From assembly GCA_030522415.1 (NCBI GenBank), contig CM060127.1:775001-839000 (forward strand): 64,000 nucleotides of DNA, read 5' to 3'. The notes beneath the pieces are model-generated. The model did not search any database, was not told where the DNA came from, and worked only from the letters and a program-made list of their open reading frames with translations. Made by a program: the position numbers and the translations under genes. This stretch comes from Channallabes apus. Its lineage: Eukaryota > Chordata > Actinopteri > Siluriformes > Clariidae. This document shows, piece after piece, positions 10,344 to 21,009 of this stretch. Every line of letters begins with the position of its first letter. Within the stretch, counting starts at the first letter, position 1.

Positions 10344-10741
10344 TGTCCATTTTCTGCCAGCATAGTCAACACTTTCACTGTGTCCTTTTGACATTGTTCT
10401 TTTGTTGGACTGCAAATTAAAATGTCATCAACGTATATTAACAGACGGCTTGGTATCGAGAGCGTAGCCAAGTCACGCGCTAACACCTGGTTAAAGAGGG
10501 AAGGAGACTCCACATATTCTTGTGCTAAAGATTGGTACGTATATTGTTGACCTTCGTAAGTAAAGGCGAACAAGTACTGAGAATCGGGATGCAGAGGAAT
10601 GCTGAAGAAAGCGGAACATAAATCGATAACTGAGTACCACTTAGTCCCCTCTGGAATATTGGACAATATTGTGTGTGGATTAGGAACTACAGGAGTGTCT
10701 GCAATTACTATATTGTTAATTGCTCTGAGGTCATGAACCAA
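10344..10741 (-). pseudogene. ERV-A reverse transcriptase, fingers/palm
   Basis: The frame carries VHDLRAIN, the fingers-palm segment with YSVIDLCSAFFSIPLHPDSQ (first catalytic Asp), FTYEGQQYTY, and the second catalytic box YVDD near 10440. It stops where the 4.87-kb transposon is inserted and resumes in phase at 5473. Upstream it is out of frame with the protease ORF; the shift falls at a run of 11 A residues (10748-10758 on the opposite strand), which could be a real lesion or a homopolymer error. The conserved loop before the palm (LAQEYVESPSLF) carries E where an aromatic/Gly box is usual, a sign of decay. Confidence 0.85.
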
Positions 10742-11987
10742 TCTCCATTTTTTTTTTTGAGTTTTCCTTTTGTAGCGGAAAAATAGGAGTATTACAAGGA
10801 CTTGAAGTGGGAATAAGCACTCCAGCTTTCACCAATCCTGTGATTGTGGGTCTGATGCCTTCAATTGCTTCGGATGACAGAGGATACTGTTTTACATATG
10901 GGAGCCGGGCATTAGGTTTAACTTGGACTTTTACTAATCCCGCTGATTTGACTAGTCCTACATCCATATGATGCTTAGACCATAATATTTCTGGAACTTC
11001 TTGAAGTATCTTTTCCTCTAGTTCCCTTTCTTCATCTTCAATAACTGACATTTGTGCAATTGCCGTATCTTTATTTTGTAATTCTATATCTACATGTGTG
11101 GCAACAACGCTGCCTATGTTTTCTTGGGATATATACATGAATTTCCTATCAGGTGATAGATGTACGTATGGATTCAAAGTTGGTTCCCTATCGCTTATTT
11201 GTTTGGCTTCCTTAACCATCTTACCTAGGTCGTTTTGTTCGAAATTTTCCGCAATCATCAGAGAGACATGCGGCACCGCATGTTCAACTTGGTACCAATC
11301 TTGAACTTTTTCGGGCAGTTGTGCCATAGCTGCCACTCCTTGTGGGCCGATTATGATTTCCATGGTTTTCATGTCCATTTCACTGCCTTCTATCAAGTCT
11401 TCCCACAATGTGGCAAATTCTTCATCATGGTTTGAGTCATACTTTATGGTGCAATGTAGTGGTAAGTCTATTTCCCGACAATCTGGTCGTAAATGAGTAA
11501 TCCATGGTTTCCATTCTTGATAAGTGTTCCAGAGATCAGATGGTTGGTTGTATTTTAACCAATATAACACATTAACTTCTTTAGGTGTTGTATCTGGATT
11601 ATGGATGAGTAGACATTGTGTTGCTAGGGTTTCTGGAAAGGTAACCCAGAGTCCTGTTGGTCCACAGTGTATTTTTGCTCCTAATTTACATAATGTGTCT
11701 CTTCCCAAGAGGTTCATAGGTGCATGCGGGGAATAAAGTAGTGGAGCATTGATAGTTACCCCATCCAATGTTAGTTCTTCAGGCTCGGTAAACCGTAAAG
11801 TCTGAGTTTTTCCCGAGAAGCCCACTGTTTGTATTGCTTTACGGGTAAGGGGGAGTCTAGAGCCTGCTTGTCCAATGCTTGAGTATGTAGCTCCGGTGTC
11901 AATCATAAACGGTGCTTCTAGACATTGTCCTATTTTCACTGTCACCGTAGGTTCTTGAGCTGGATATAATGTGGTGACAAATTGCAT
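10731..11987 (-). CDS. ERV-A protease, an extra domain with two H-x-[ST]-hydrophobic motifs, and RT N-terminus
   Basis: This is an open frame of 418 codons. Residues 1-110 are a retropepsin: DTGA at 30-33 and the C-terminal LLGRD at 93-97. Residues about 135-290 are not part of a usual pol. They contain HCTI (178-181) and HVSL (240-243), each at the end of a predicted beta-strand, with a helix-rich stretch between and after. This spacing resembles the paired H-x-[ST]-h motifs of the 2H phosphoesterase superfamily. Residues 335-410 are the RT N-terminus (WSKHHMDVG, VKQYPL, GLVKAGVLIP). The frame is in phase with gag across the gag stop and ends at the A11 run. Protease and RT calls are firm; the 2H call is an inference. 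Confidence 0.8.
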   Translation of the reverse strand: MQFVTTLYPAQEPTVTVKIGQCLEAPFMIDTGATYSSIGQAGSRLPLTRKAIQTVGFSGKTQTLRFTEPEELTLDGVTINAPLLYSPHAPMNLLGRDTLCKLGAKIHCGPTGLWVTFPETLATQCLLIHNPDTTPKEVNVLYWLKYNQPSDLWNTYQEWKPWITHLRPDCREIDLPLHCTIKYDSNHDEEFATLWEDLIEGSEMDMKTMEIIIGPQGVAAMAQLPEKVQDWYQVEHAVPHVSLMIAENFEQNDLGKMVKEAKQISDREPTLNPYVHLSPDRKFMYISQENIGSVVATHVDIELQNKDTAIAQMSVIEDEERELEEKILQEVPEILWSKHHMDVGLVKSAGLVKVQVKPNARLPYVKQYPLSSEAIEGIRPTITGLVKAGVLIPTSSPCNTPIFPLQKENSKKKMEIGS

Positions 11988-12020
11988 AAGCTCCCCCTTA
12001 TTAGGCTCCTCTGGCCATCT

Positions 12021-12023
12021 TCA
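12021..12023 (-). promoter_or_regulatory. In-frame UGA between gag and pro (candidate readthrough stop)
   Basis: Gag and protease share one reading frame separated by a single TGA in the context TAC TGA AGA TGG. Gammaretroviruses express pol by suppression of one stop at this point. I did not find a clear pseudoknot by eye. Confidence 0.5.
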
Positions 12024-14714
12024 GTAGTTGGGGTTTTGGCCTTCAGAGGGGCCTCCCCATTGTCCACCTTGACTTGGTGGAGGTGGTTGATCGTGTCTTT
12101 GGTTTGGTTGGTTTTGTCCCCTCCATGTGTCTGACCAGCCAGATTGTTGTGTGGCTGGCAAATTTTGGTCTGACTGTGGTCCTTGAGGTCCTCGGGGTCC
12201 CAATGTTTGTCCTTGCTGTTCAGATCTTTCCACTCTGTCTCCCCACAGGAAACTGACATGAGGACAGTCTCTTCTAATGTGGCGTAAATCACCACAAGCC
12301 CAACATCCTCTTCCTCGGCCCCTGCCATATTGGGGTGGTCTTGTCATTCGATGTCCTGGTGTATACGTTTGTCTCGGAGGATTTTGAGGATAAGGTGATT
12401 GTGGATTCACCATAAGTGCAGCTTGTTTGGCAGCGGCTTCCTTCTCCTTCTTCTTTTCTTTTTCTTCTTGTTTGTTTCTGACAATTTCACCCAGTTGTGA
12501 TTTACACAGTTGTGTCATCAAATTAGTGGACATTTCGTTTGCTTCTAATTTTGCCTTTCGATATTGATTGACGAAATGGATTATGTGGGCTTGAAATGTT
12601 TTCCAAGCCATGGTGTTGAGGCCAATCACTCCATCCAACTTTTCCTGTACTGAGAGTGGCAAAGTTTTCTTTAACATCATCCTAAACAAGCCCCTACTTG
12701 TATCATTTTCATCCCAATGACCACCAGTTTCATCTCTCCAGGCATCTTGGAAGTTTTGTATGAACTTGACTACATTTTCTTCTTCAGCCAGTTTGATAAT
12801 TTCCAATCGTCCTGGATCCATTTTTGTGGGATACATTTTCCTTAGGGCTCCCCAGATATTGTTTCTGTTGGGTCCCAATGGGAAATTATCATATCTGGCA
12901 TCTTCAGCCTCAGGCGGCATTCCAGCTTCTTGAAGAACCTCTGTGGTTTTGTTTTTTCCGATGGTTTGACCTAGTATGGCCTTGATGTCTCCAAGGGCCA
13001 GTTGGTGGCCCATTGTTTTTTCTTCAAATTGGGTGATCCATCTTTGTGCTCCTTCACACAGATCTGGAAGCCTGCCTATGAGACCAGTCACATCCATAAA
13101 ACACCATGGCACATAGTGCAGTGCTGTTCCTTTTACTATTAGTGGACACTGGGATGAGGAGGTTGCAGGCTCATCTTCATCTATTTGCCTTCTCCTTTCT
13201 TTTTCCCTTTGGCATTCTTCATGTTGAAAACATGCAAGTGTCTTGTTGCTATATCGATCTGGTTGTTTCAGAGTGGATCTATCTCTCAGTACTCTCATAG
13301 TTTGGCTGGCTTTTTCCCCTTCCACATCCATATTTTCTTCTATGCGGCTTGTTACATTTGCGTCTTGATTCTGTGATCGTAGACGATGTAGCTGTTTCTC
13401 TCTTCCTGTTTGTTGTTCAATACTATCTTCTTTTCCATTTAGGTATCTTAATATTTCTTCATCATTGGGCTCTTCGTTTACAGCAGAACACTGCTCTCGT
13501 GTTGCATTGCTCTGCGACATATCCTTCATATTATATGCCATTTCATTTAAAGCTTTTAATAAGCTTTGACTTTCCTTCAAGGCTTCTCTGTGTACCTCAG
13601 TTAGGTTTATTTATTTTGTTAATTCAGTGACAGTTTTTCCATTGAAATCTTCAAGGATTTTCTGAAGAGATCTATCCTCTTCTCCTAATGGAGTGATTTT
13701 CACTTCTCCTTCGAGTTTGACTAATTGTCCTTGTTTGGTTACAGATTTATCTTTTTCTTTGATGTTCTTTCTTTCTTCAAATTCCGACCGCAGGTTGGCA
13801 GAACTTTTTGGTCATGTACTTGGTTCACTTTGTCGACGGATGAGTAGTTCTTTTTCCAGGCTTGTTTTTTCACCAGGATGTGGGATCCATTGCGGTTTCA
13901 TGGTTCCTTGCCCTCGTGGAGAACTGGTACTAGGATATTCATTCCAATATGTTTGAGCATTCTTATCCATAACATTTCTCCATGATTGGTCTGCAGGGAG
14001 GATTGAACTTTCTTCACTTGGTAATACTTTTGTCGCATGTCGTTCCGAGATGCTTTTTGGATCTGATGATACTTTTTGAAAGTGTGCTCTTCTTCCAGCT
14101 CCTCTACCAGCAGAATTTAGATTTAATTCCTGATCTGCTGATCTTGCTATTCCATTCAGTGTTCCATGAAATTGCATTTCTACATTTGTCCATTCATCTT
14201 CAATTGTTGTTACTCCCATCATCGGGATAGTAGGATATACTTTATTCTCCAGGGATTGTTCAGTGTTGTAGGGCGGTGGCCTCATGCACATCTCTGGTGA
14301 TGGCGGAAATGTTTCTTTCTGTCCATCTTGCCTTTCTGTAAGTTCTTCTTGTTCACATTTGTCTTTCTGTTCGGTGTCCTTGATTTCTTTTTCTCTTTTT
14401 AATATTATATTCATCACTTGTTGTTCAGTTTTTTCCTGTTGCTTTTTCCATCTACGCTGTCCTTCTTCTTTAAAATAGTCTATTATTTTTAACTTGAGTT
14501 TGAGTTTTTCTTCCATTTCTTTGTTCTTCTTTTCTGCTCCCCAGCTTATGATTTTTTGTCTTAATTGGGTACATGTTTCTAAGTTGAATGACCCATTAAT
14601 AGGCCATTGGTCTGAACATCCTTTTGTTTTGTCATGCCATTTCTTCATATACTTTCTGATATCTTTCTCTAGTAGATGGTGTTGTTCAATTATAATTTCT
14701 ACTGGTTTATCCAT
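12021..14714 (-). pseudogene. ERV-A gag (MA, PPPY late domain, CA, NC)
   Basis: One reading frame of about 898 codons runs from ATG at 14714 to the TGA at 12021, broken by two in-frame stops (TGA 13812-13814 and TAA 13611-13613). The N-terminal 120 residues are helical and Lys/Glu rich (matrix-like). PPPY near 14275 is a classic late budding motif that recruits Nedd4-type ubiquitin ligases. The capsid part starts near 13150 (PLIVKGTALHYVPW) and holds the helical core, with NFPLGPNRNN and LPLSVQEKLDG. A basic Lys/Glu coiled stretch follows, then the nucleocapsid with one CCHC knuckle, CWACGDLRHIRRDC, near 12300-12260, and a Gln/Pro-rich tail. No N-terminal glycine for myristoylation is seen. 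The size is larger than most gammaretroviral gags. Confidence 0.85.
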
Positions 14715-14995
14715 TTTGGAATGATTCTATTCATTCATTCAAGATTTTATTTTAATTTTACTAATTATTTAATTATTATTATTTATTTATCTTTAATATA
14801 TTTTATAAATTCTTATTTATTCTTTATTATCTAGTATTTGTTTATTTATTAGTTGGTAACAGGATCCTCTGTTCCCCACGCTATGAAAGCATTTCCCCTT
14901 GGAATTTAACAATGACATGTAATTTTTCATAGGGTACACTAGATGGCGCCACAGAGAATTACAACATAGCAGTAGAAACTACAACAATGGCGTTG
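14715..14995. other. Non-coding stretch between gag start and the L2 5' region
   Basis: AT-rich sequence (many TTTAT/ATTTATT units to about 14860) lies directly 5' of the ERV-A gag start and is probably provirus leader. After about 14870 the composition changes and a CTCF-like ACACTAGATGGCGC occurs at 14936. The exact start of the L2 insertion could not be fixed because no clear target duplication was found. Confidence 0.4.
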
Positions 14996-15395
14996 AATAA
15001 TGAGATCCTCACGTGCTTTCTCTACCTCTACTCCGCCTCTAGACGTTTCTAAACGTTTTCTCCGTACGACGTCCTCCTCCGTACGACGTCACTTCCTCCG
15101 TACGAGGACACTGAGAAGCTGCTTTTTTCCGAGCTCCACCATACTGACCAACTTTTAAACTTTTTCGTCCCCTTACGAAGAGTGTACATAAAACGGATAA
15201 GTATCTTATAATATATTTACTCGAAACGCGTGTTATATCGTTAAGTTTTAATTGTTTTGCAGCACACCGCTTTTTAGCCGGCATTAGCATCGCTAATTAG
15301 CATTAGCATCGCTAGCCCGGCTATCACGTTTGTTTGCTTGTTTGTAAAGTTTGTTTTCGCTTCCTCACACCGATTATTTTCCGTGTTTAGACACC

Positions 15396-16313
15396 ATGTC
15401 GGTTGTGATTCTGCCTCTGAGTGCAGGTGAGGAGACATTGGAGCTGCACTCGGTGGATTTGGAGGTGGAGGCCGTGGAGAAGCTGATCCGTGAGCTACAG
15501 GTGAAGCTGGTCCAGTTACAGCAGCGGAAAGCCACGCTGGAATCGACGCGGACCGACACTCACCTGTCCCAGGTAAATTCTCGGCGTGAGAATTCTCCTA
15601 CAACCTCAACCCCGCGTGTTTCTCTGCCCAGGTCCAACACACCAAGGACGCATCCCGCCCAGTGTTCCTACACCCCGGCGCCAGGACATCACGGACCCTG
15701 GATACAGCAGCAGCGGAAGAAGCACGCCAAGCCCCGGGCGAGGACCTCTCCACCACCACCACCCGTCTTCGACATCTCGACCCAAAACCGCTTCGCTCCT
15801 CTCCGCGAGATGGCACACGACGTCCTGGTCATCGGAGACTCCATCGTTCATCACGTGCGTGCTACCACGGCTAAAGGTAAGGTGCACACACGCTGTTTAC
15901 CTGGTGCACGTGTTCTTGATGTTGCTGCACAGGTGCCTGCTGCCCTGAGGAGGAACATTGGAGCTGTGGTTCTTCATGCCGGCACGAACGACACCAGGCT
16001 GAGGCAGACGGAGATCCTAAAGAAGGACTTCAGGAGCCTGGTCGAGAAGGTCCGCAGCACATCACCCACGACAAGGATCATCGTATCTGGACCGCTTCCC
16101 ACATTTCAGCGAGGAATCGAGAAGTTCAGTAGATTATTTGCCTTTAATGAATGGTTACAATCTTGGTGTCAACAACAGAAATTACGCTTTGTTGATAACT
16201 GGAATGTTTTCTGGGAGCGTCCTAGGCTCTATCACACCGATGGCCTACACCCTAGCAGAGCTGGAGCAGCGGTCCTCTCTGACAACATCTCCAGAACACT
16301 ACGAACCATCTGA
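15396..16313 (+). CDS. L2 ORF1: coiled coil plus SGNH-hydrolase (esterase) domain
   Basis: The start at 15396 (ACACCATGTCGG) is preferred over the upstream in-frame ATG because of its context and position. Of 305 residues, 22-48 form a heptad-like coiled coil (VEAVEKLIRELQVKLVQLQQ), 60-135 are Ser/Pro/Arg rich and basic, and 142-300 are an SGNH hydrolase: GDSI (147-150, nucleophile Ser149), GTND (196-199) and DGLH (282-285, Asp/His of the triad). Esterase-type ORF1 proteins are known from CR1/L2-clade LINEs and are thought to bind nucleic acid and act with ORF2 in retrotransposition. All three catalytic blocks are kept. The stop (TGA CTG) is followed by ORF2 in the same frame. Confidence 0.9.
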   Translation: MSVVILPLSAGEETLELHSVDLEVEAVEKLIRELQVKLVQLQQRKATLESTRTDTHLSQVNSRRENSPTTSTPRVSLPRSNTPRTHPAQCSYTPAPGHHGPWIQQQRKKHAKPRARTSPPPPPVFDISTQNRFAPLREMAHDVLVIGDSIVHHVRATTAKGKVHTRCLPGARVLDVAAQVPAALRRNIGAVVLHAGTNDTRLRQTEILKKDFRSLVEKVRSTSPTTRIIVSGPLPTFQRGIEKFSRLFAFNEWLQSWCQQQKLRFVDNWNVFWERPRLYHTDGLHPSRAGAAVLSDNISRTLRTI

Positions 16314-17492
16314 CTGGCGGTAAGTCATACTGTAGATTCCAAACATATTAGACACATCACAACTCACCGTAGTGATAGACGAACACACATAGCTTGTCCT
16401 ATAGAAACTGTGTCTGTTCCCCGAATACTGAGAAAAAAGAATAAATTTGTTAAATTTGCCCGAAACAATCTGATAACCAGAAAACCAGAAAAAGGCAAAA
16501 TAAGTAGTCAAAATCCACCTCTAAAGTTTGGACTACTCAACATTAGATCCCTTGCGCCTAAAGCACTTATTGTTAATGAAATTATCTCAGATTATTGCCT
16601 TGACGCACTCTGTCTCACTGAAACCTGGCTTAAACCAAATGAATATTTTGGTCTGAATGAGTCTACTCCGTCAGGATTTTTCTATAAGCACGAGCCCCGT
16701 CTAATTGGTCGCGGTGGTGGTGTCGCCACTATCTACAATGATGTACTCACTGTTACCCAGAAAATAAGGCCCAGGTTTAATTCATTTGAAGTGCTTATCA
16801 TTAATGTTGCACTAAATGAAATACGTAATAAACCCTTGCTATATTTTACCTTGGCCACCGTGTACAGACCCCCGGGGCCATATGGCGATTTTCTTAAAGA
16901 ATTTGGACATCTGCTATCAGACCTATTGGTTAACTCTGACAAAGTATTGATAGTAGGAGACTTTAACATTCATGTAGATGATGCTAACGACGCTTTAGCA
17001 CTCACATTTATGGATTTACTGAATTCCTTTGGGGTTAAGCAAAATATAATTGGAGCAACTCACCGCTTTAGTCATACGCTAGATTTAATTATATCCCATG
17101 GTATAGATGTCTCTAATATAGAGATCATACCTCAAAGTGATGATATCACAGATCATCACCTCCTGACATATACTCTACCCGTAGAACAGATTAGCTGTGT
17201 CTCCCCACGCTATCAATCTGTTAGAAATATGAATCCCACCACTAAAGACAGATTCACAAGTAATCTGCCGGATCTGTCCCAATTTCTTATTAGACCCCTA
17301 AATGCAGATGATCTAGATGAAGTGACTAGCAGCATGGGCACTATTTTTACCAGTACATTAGACACTGTTGCTCCCATCAGATTAAAAAAAGTCAGAGATA
17401 AAACATTGGCACCGTGGTACAACAGTCATACTCGCGCCCTAAAGAGAGCAACTGATAGCAAGAAACCAAAACAATCCCAGGTTCTTATTTAG
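16314..17492 (+). pseudogene. L2-1 ORF2, endonuclease part
   Basis: The frame is open directly after the ORF1 stop. It shows the APE-type endonuclease blocks LLNIRSLAPKA, CLTETWL (catalytic Glu), GRGGGVATI, VYRPPGPY, VGDFNIHVDD and SDHHLLT-like (DDITDHHLL). The enzyme nicks target DNA to prime reverse transcription. Comparison with L2-2 shows that the linker after RALKRA is shortened: about 40 codons are missing and the frame shifts, so the endonuclease and RT frames are separated and a stop follows at 17490. Confidence 0.85.
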
Positions 17493-17496
17493 TACA

Positions 17497-19248
17497 GTGG
17501 CTCGCCTAACAAAACCTAAGATGCCCGCAGAGAGTATCCCATCACAGTTTAGAAGTGAAGACTTTATGGACTTCTTTAATGAAAAAATCAATAATATCAG
17601 GAAGAAAATAATGGAGGTTCAACCTCTAATAGTATCTCACGATCCAGTTCAGCCTATAGCTTCACATTTAGTTTTTCACTGCTTTACAGGTATAGGACAG
17701 GAAGAGCTTTATAAACTTATCACCTCGGCTAAATCAACAACGTGCCTGTTAGACCCAATCCCAACCAGATTTTTAAAAGAAGTGATGCTTACGGTTGGAG
17801 AGCCACTCCTAAACATTATTAATTCTTCATTACATCTAGGTCACGTCCCTAAACCTTTCAAGTTAGCAGTTATTAAGCCGCTTCTTAAAAAATCTAATTT
17901 GGACGCGAATAAAATAAAAAATTACAGACCGATCTCAAACCTCCCGTTCATATCAAAAATACTAGAAAAAGTAGTATCGGCTCAAATTTGCACATTCTTG
18001 CAGGATAACAACATCCTTGAAGAATTTCAGTCAGGTTTCAGGCCCCATCATAGCACAGAAACTGCACTAGTTAAGATTACAAATGACTTGTTTTTAGCTT
18101 CAGACCAAGGCTGCATCTCATTGCTAGTCCTGCTCGATCTTAGTGCTGCATTCGACACTATAGATCATAATATTCTCATAGATCGCTTACAAAATTATAT
18201 AGGTATTCAGGGACAGGCACTAAAATGGTTTAGATCTTACCTGTCTGATCGCTACCATTTTGTAGATCTAAATGGAGAACCGTCTGGTATAATGCCAGTG
18301 AAATATGGGGTCCCACAAGGGTCAGTTTTAGGACCTCTGTTGTTCTCAATATACATGCTTCCCTTGGGTAACATCATTAGAAGACATGGGATTAGTTTCC
18401 ATTGTTATGCTGATGATACCCAATTATATATCTCAACTAAACCAGACGAAATACCTAAGTTGTCTAGATTAACTGAGTGTGTCCAGGACATAAAAGATTG
18501 GATGACCAATAACTTTCTTTTATTAAATTCAGATAAGACAGAGATATTACTTATTGGCCCAAAAACCAGCACACAACAGCTTTCACAATTCAGCTTGCGC
18601 TTAGAAGGATGTACTGTTATTACCAGCTCAGCAGTAAAAGATCTGGGAGTAATATTAGACAGTAACTTGTCTTTTGAAAATCACATTTCAAATATCACAA
18701 AAACAGCCTTTTTCCATCTTCGAAATATTGCTAAACTTAGGAACATCTTATCCGTATCTGATGCAGAAAAACTAGTTCATGCATTCATGACCTCCAGACT
18801 GGACTATTGTAATGAATTACTAGGTGGTTGTCCTGCATCCTCAATAAACAAGCTTCAGTTAATCCAAAATGCAGCTGCCAGGGTTCTCACTAGATCCAGA
18901 AAATATGATCATATAACCCCAATATTATCATCCGTGCACTGGCTACCTGTTCAGTTTAGAATAAATTACAAAATAGTATTACTTACATACAAGGCCTTAA
19001 ATGGTTTAGCTCCCACATACCTAACCAGTCTTCTGATACGCTACAATCCACCACGCGCCTTAAGATCACAAAACTCCGGACTTCTGGTAGTTCCCAGAAT
19101 TTCAAAATCTACAAAAGGGGGTAGGGCTTTTTCATATTTAGCTCCAAAGCTTTGGAATAGCCTTCCAGACAGTGTTCGGGGAGCAGACACGGTTTCTCAG
19201 TTCAAAAGTAGACTCAAGACGCATCTTTTTAATCTGGCATACACATAA
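17497..19248 (+). pseudogene. L2-1 ORF2, reverse transcriptase part
   Basis: A 583-codon open frame carries all RT blocks of the L2/CR1 clade: [50 protein letters not shown] (first catalytic Asp), [26 protein letters not shown] (YADD catalytic pair near 18408) and the thumb with [14 protein letters not shown]. The C-terminal domain ends with [20 protein letters not shown], typical for L2. No stop occurs inside, but it is out of frame with the endonuclease part. Confidence 0.9.
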
Positions 19249-20592
19249 CTCATCCCAGTACTCATACTCCAGTACACCTATACCGAATGGCAACTACGCT
19301 AATTCTCCCCATCTGTTCTGTATTTCTCTACCCATCCCGAGGCATCGGGAGATTTTGCCAGCTTCATTAGACAAAGGCCGACCCTGCGAGGTTCCTGAGG
19401 CATCCTGAGAAGGACCTGCTCCAACTGGATTCAGCTTTATGATGGTTGGAGCTACACATGCTGCTCCTGTGCTTCCAGTGATCCAGACCTCATCTGCCCT
19501 CTGCACCTACTGACTCGTCCCTATGCTGAACTGGTCTTCATGACAAATTTAAATAATTTCTGTCATATTGAATTTTCACCTGCACAACACACAAGATGTT
19601 ATATCATTTCTATCTGTTATCGCCCAAATGAGGATGGGTTCCCTGTTGAGTCTGGTTCCTCTCAAGGTTTCTTCCTAATGCCATCTCAGGGAGTTTTTCC
19701 TTGCCACCGTCGCCGTCACCCTTGGCTTGCTCATCAGAGAAATTTCATTCATTCGGCTCATTATTATCTGCACATTTTTCTCACACATCCACACTTCCAA
19801 TTATTTTCTTTTCTAAAATTATTATTATTATTTGTTTTTATTTATTTATTTTCTATTATAATTTTATTTATTTATTTATTATTTTATATATAATTATTCT
19901 ATATATAATTTTTTATTTTTTTTTTAATTTCTTTAATTTTTGTGAAGCTGCTTTGAGACAATGACCATTGTTAAAAGCGCTATATAAATAAAATTGAATT
20001 GAATTGAATTGAAATTGAATTAAATTAAGATCTACCACATATTTTCACAGCCACTTGCTTGTGAGCGGTTATGTTCCGTTTCTTTCGTTTAAATGGTTTT
20101 TAACATTGTATTTGAACATTTACAGACAAAAATTCTACTAAATATAGGTTTATCAGTAGCAGTCGTTATAATATAGTTTCAACATGTGTCCAGATTTCAT
20201 CTATATTTATAAGAATAATAATAGCTTTTATAAGAATTTTTACTATGTGAAGTCTTCTCCCTCAGCCACCAGACGTCCAAGTTGATCAACCAGACCGCTC
20301 CTTTGCTCGCCACAGGAGATTTCTTTTCCTCAATGTTCGTGGTGCATGTTAGTCAGTCGTGTGCGCTGCACCGCTGTTTTCCTGATTCACCCACAGCCAC
20401 GTCTGCTTCAACTCACTCAAACACAATGTAATAACAATAACGGTTATAATTTTGATTAGATTCTACTTATATATTATATTAATTATATATGCATATTTTA
20501 CTTCTTTTAATTTCTTTTATATTAATTAAATATTTATGTACTTTATTATTAATCTCATTTTTGCTTCCTCATTTCTTACACTGTATTTTAAC

Positions 20593-20997
20593 TTAAACAG
20601 TTCTACCACCGACATTTAATATGTACGTCTTCTTTTGAAGCCTTCTTTCTCTTCCCAAATAATATTGCCTTACAAACATATGTCCACCCCGAGCATGCGG
20701 GATTGAAAATACTATTTGCATTGGCAAGCATAACAAGTCCACGTTCATTGCAGTTAATGCAAGAGCTATTAAATGTTCTGGAAACGGTGCATTCCTAAAT
20801 AACTGCTCTTCCATCATCCGCTCTGTACCCCGAGTAACTCTAAGCATGTGCTGTTCGGACATGGGTGCTTGTGAGGGAACCATTTGATAATAATATGGAA
20901 TCCAAAAATTGGCATGTGTGTGTGCAGGGTTGATGCTTGGTGACTGTACTCTTCGTCCTCTTCTTCTCAGATTACTTGGGTCTCTGTTTTCTCTCAT
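20593..20997 (-). CDS. Unrecognised pre-gag ORF, 134 residues, possible ERV-A accessory protein
   Basis: ATG at 20997 starts a frame with a basic N-terminus (NLRRRGRRVQS), a Met/Gln-rich middle, a hydrophobic run (LIALALTAMNVDLLCLPM, about residues 77-94) and a basic C-terminus (GRERRLQKK). It lies in provirus orientation between the leader splice donor and gag. Walleye dermal sarcoma virus also keeps an ORF between leader and gag, so an accessory gene is possible. I see no family motif, and a chance frame cannot be excluded. The ATG directly follows three repeated stem-loops. Confidence 0.35.
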   Translation of the reverse strand: MRENRDPSNLRRRGRRVQSPSINPAHTHANFWIPYYYQMVPSQAPMSEQHMLRVTRGTERMMEEQLFRNAPFPEHLIALALTAMNVDLLCLPMQIVFSIPHARGGHMFVRQYYLGRERRLQKKTYILNVGGRTV

Positions 20998-21009
20998 TAC
21001 TCTATTTGT

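Larger units (their letters stand above)
14996..20030 (+). mobile_element. L2-1: near full-length L2 LINE with 5' UTR, ORF1, ORF2 and A+T-rich 3' tail
   Basis: A GC-richer 5' UTR with repeated CCGTACGACGTC blocks (15060-15110) precedes ORF1 at 15396. ORF1 encodes a coiled coil plus SGNH esterase. ORF2 encodes an apurinic-type endonuclease and RT. The 3' end is CTTTGAGACAATGACCATTG, TTAAAAGCGCTATATAAATA, then (AATTG)n, the same end as the other L2 pieces at 35736, 39703 and 57950. It lies inside the leader region of ERV-A. ORF2 has an internal deletion and frameshift near 17460, so the copy is not fully functional. Confidence 0.85.

Noticed and set aside
19540..19964. Ile/Phe-rich frames after L2 ORF2
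   Set aside because: AT-rich 3' UTR of the LINE.
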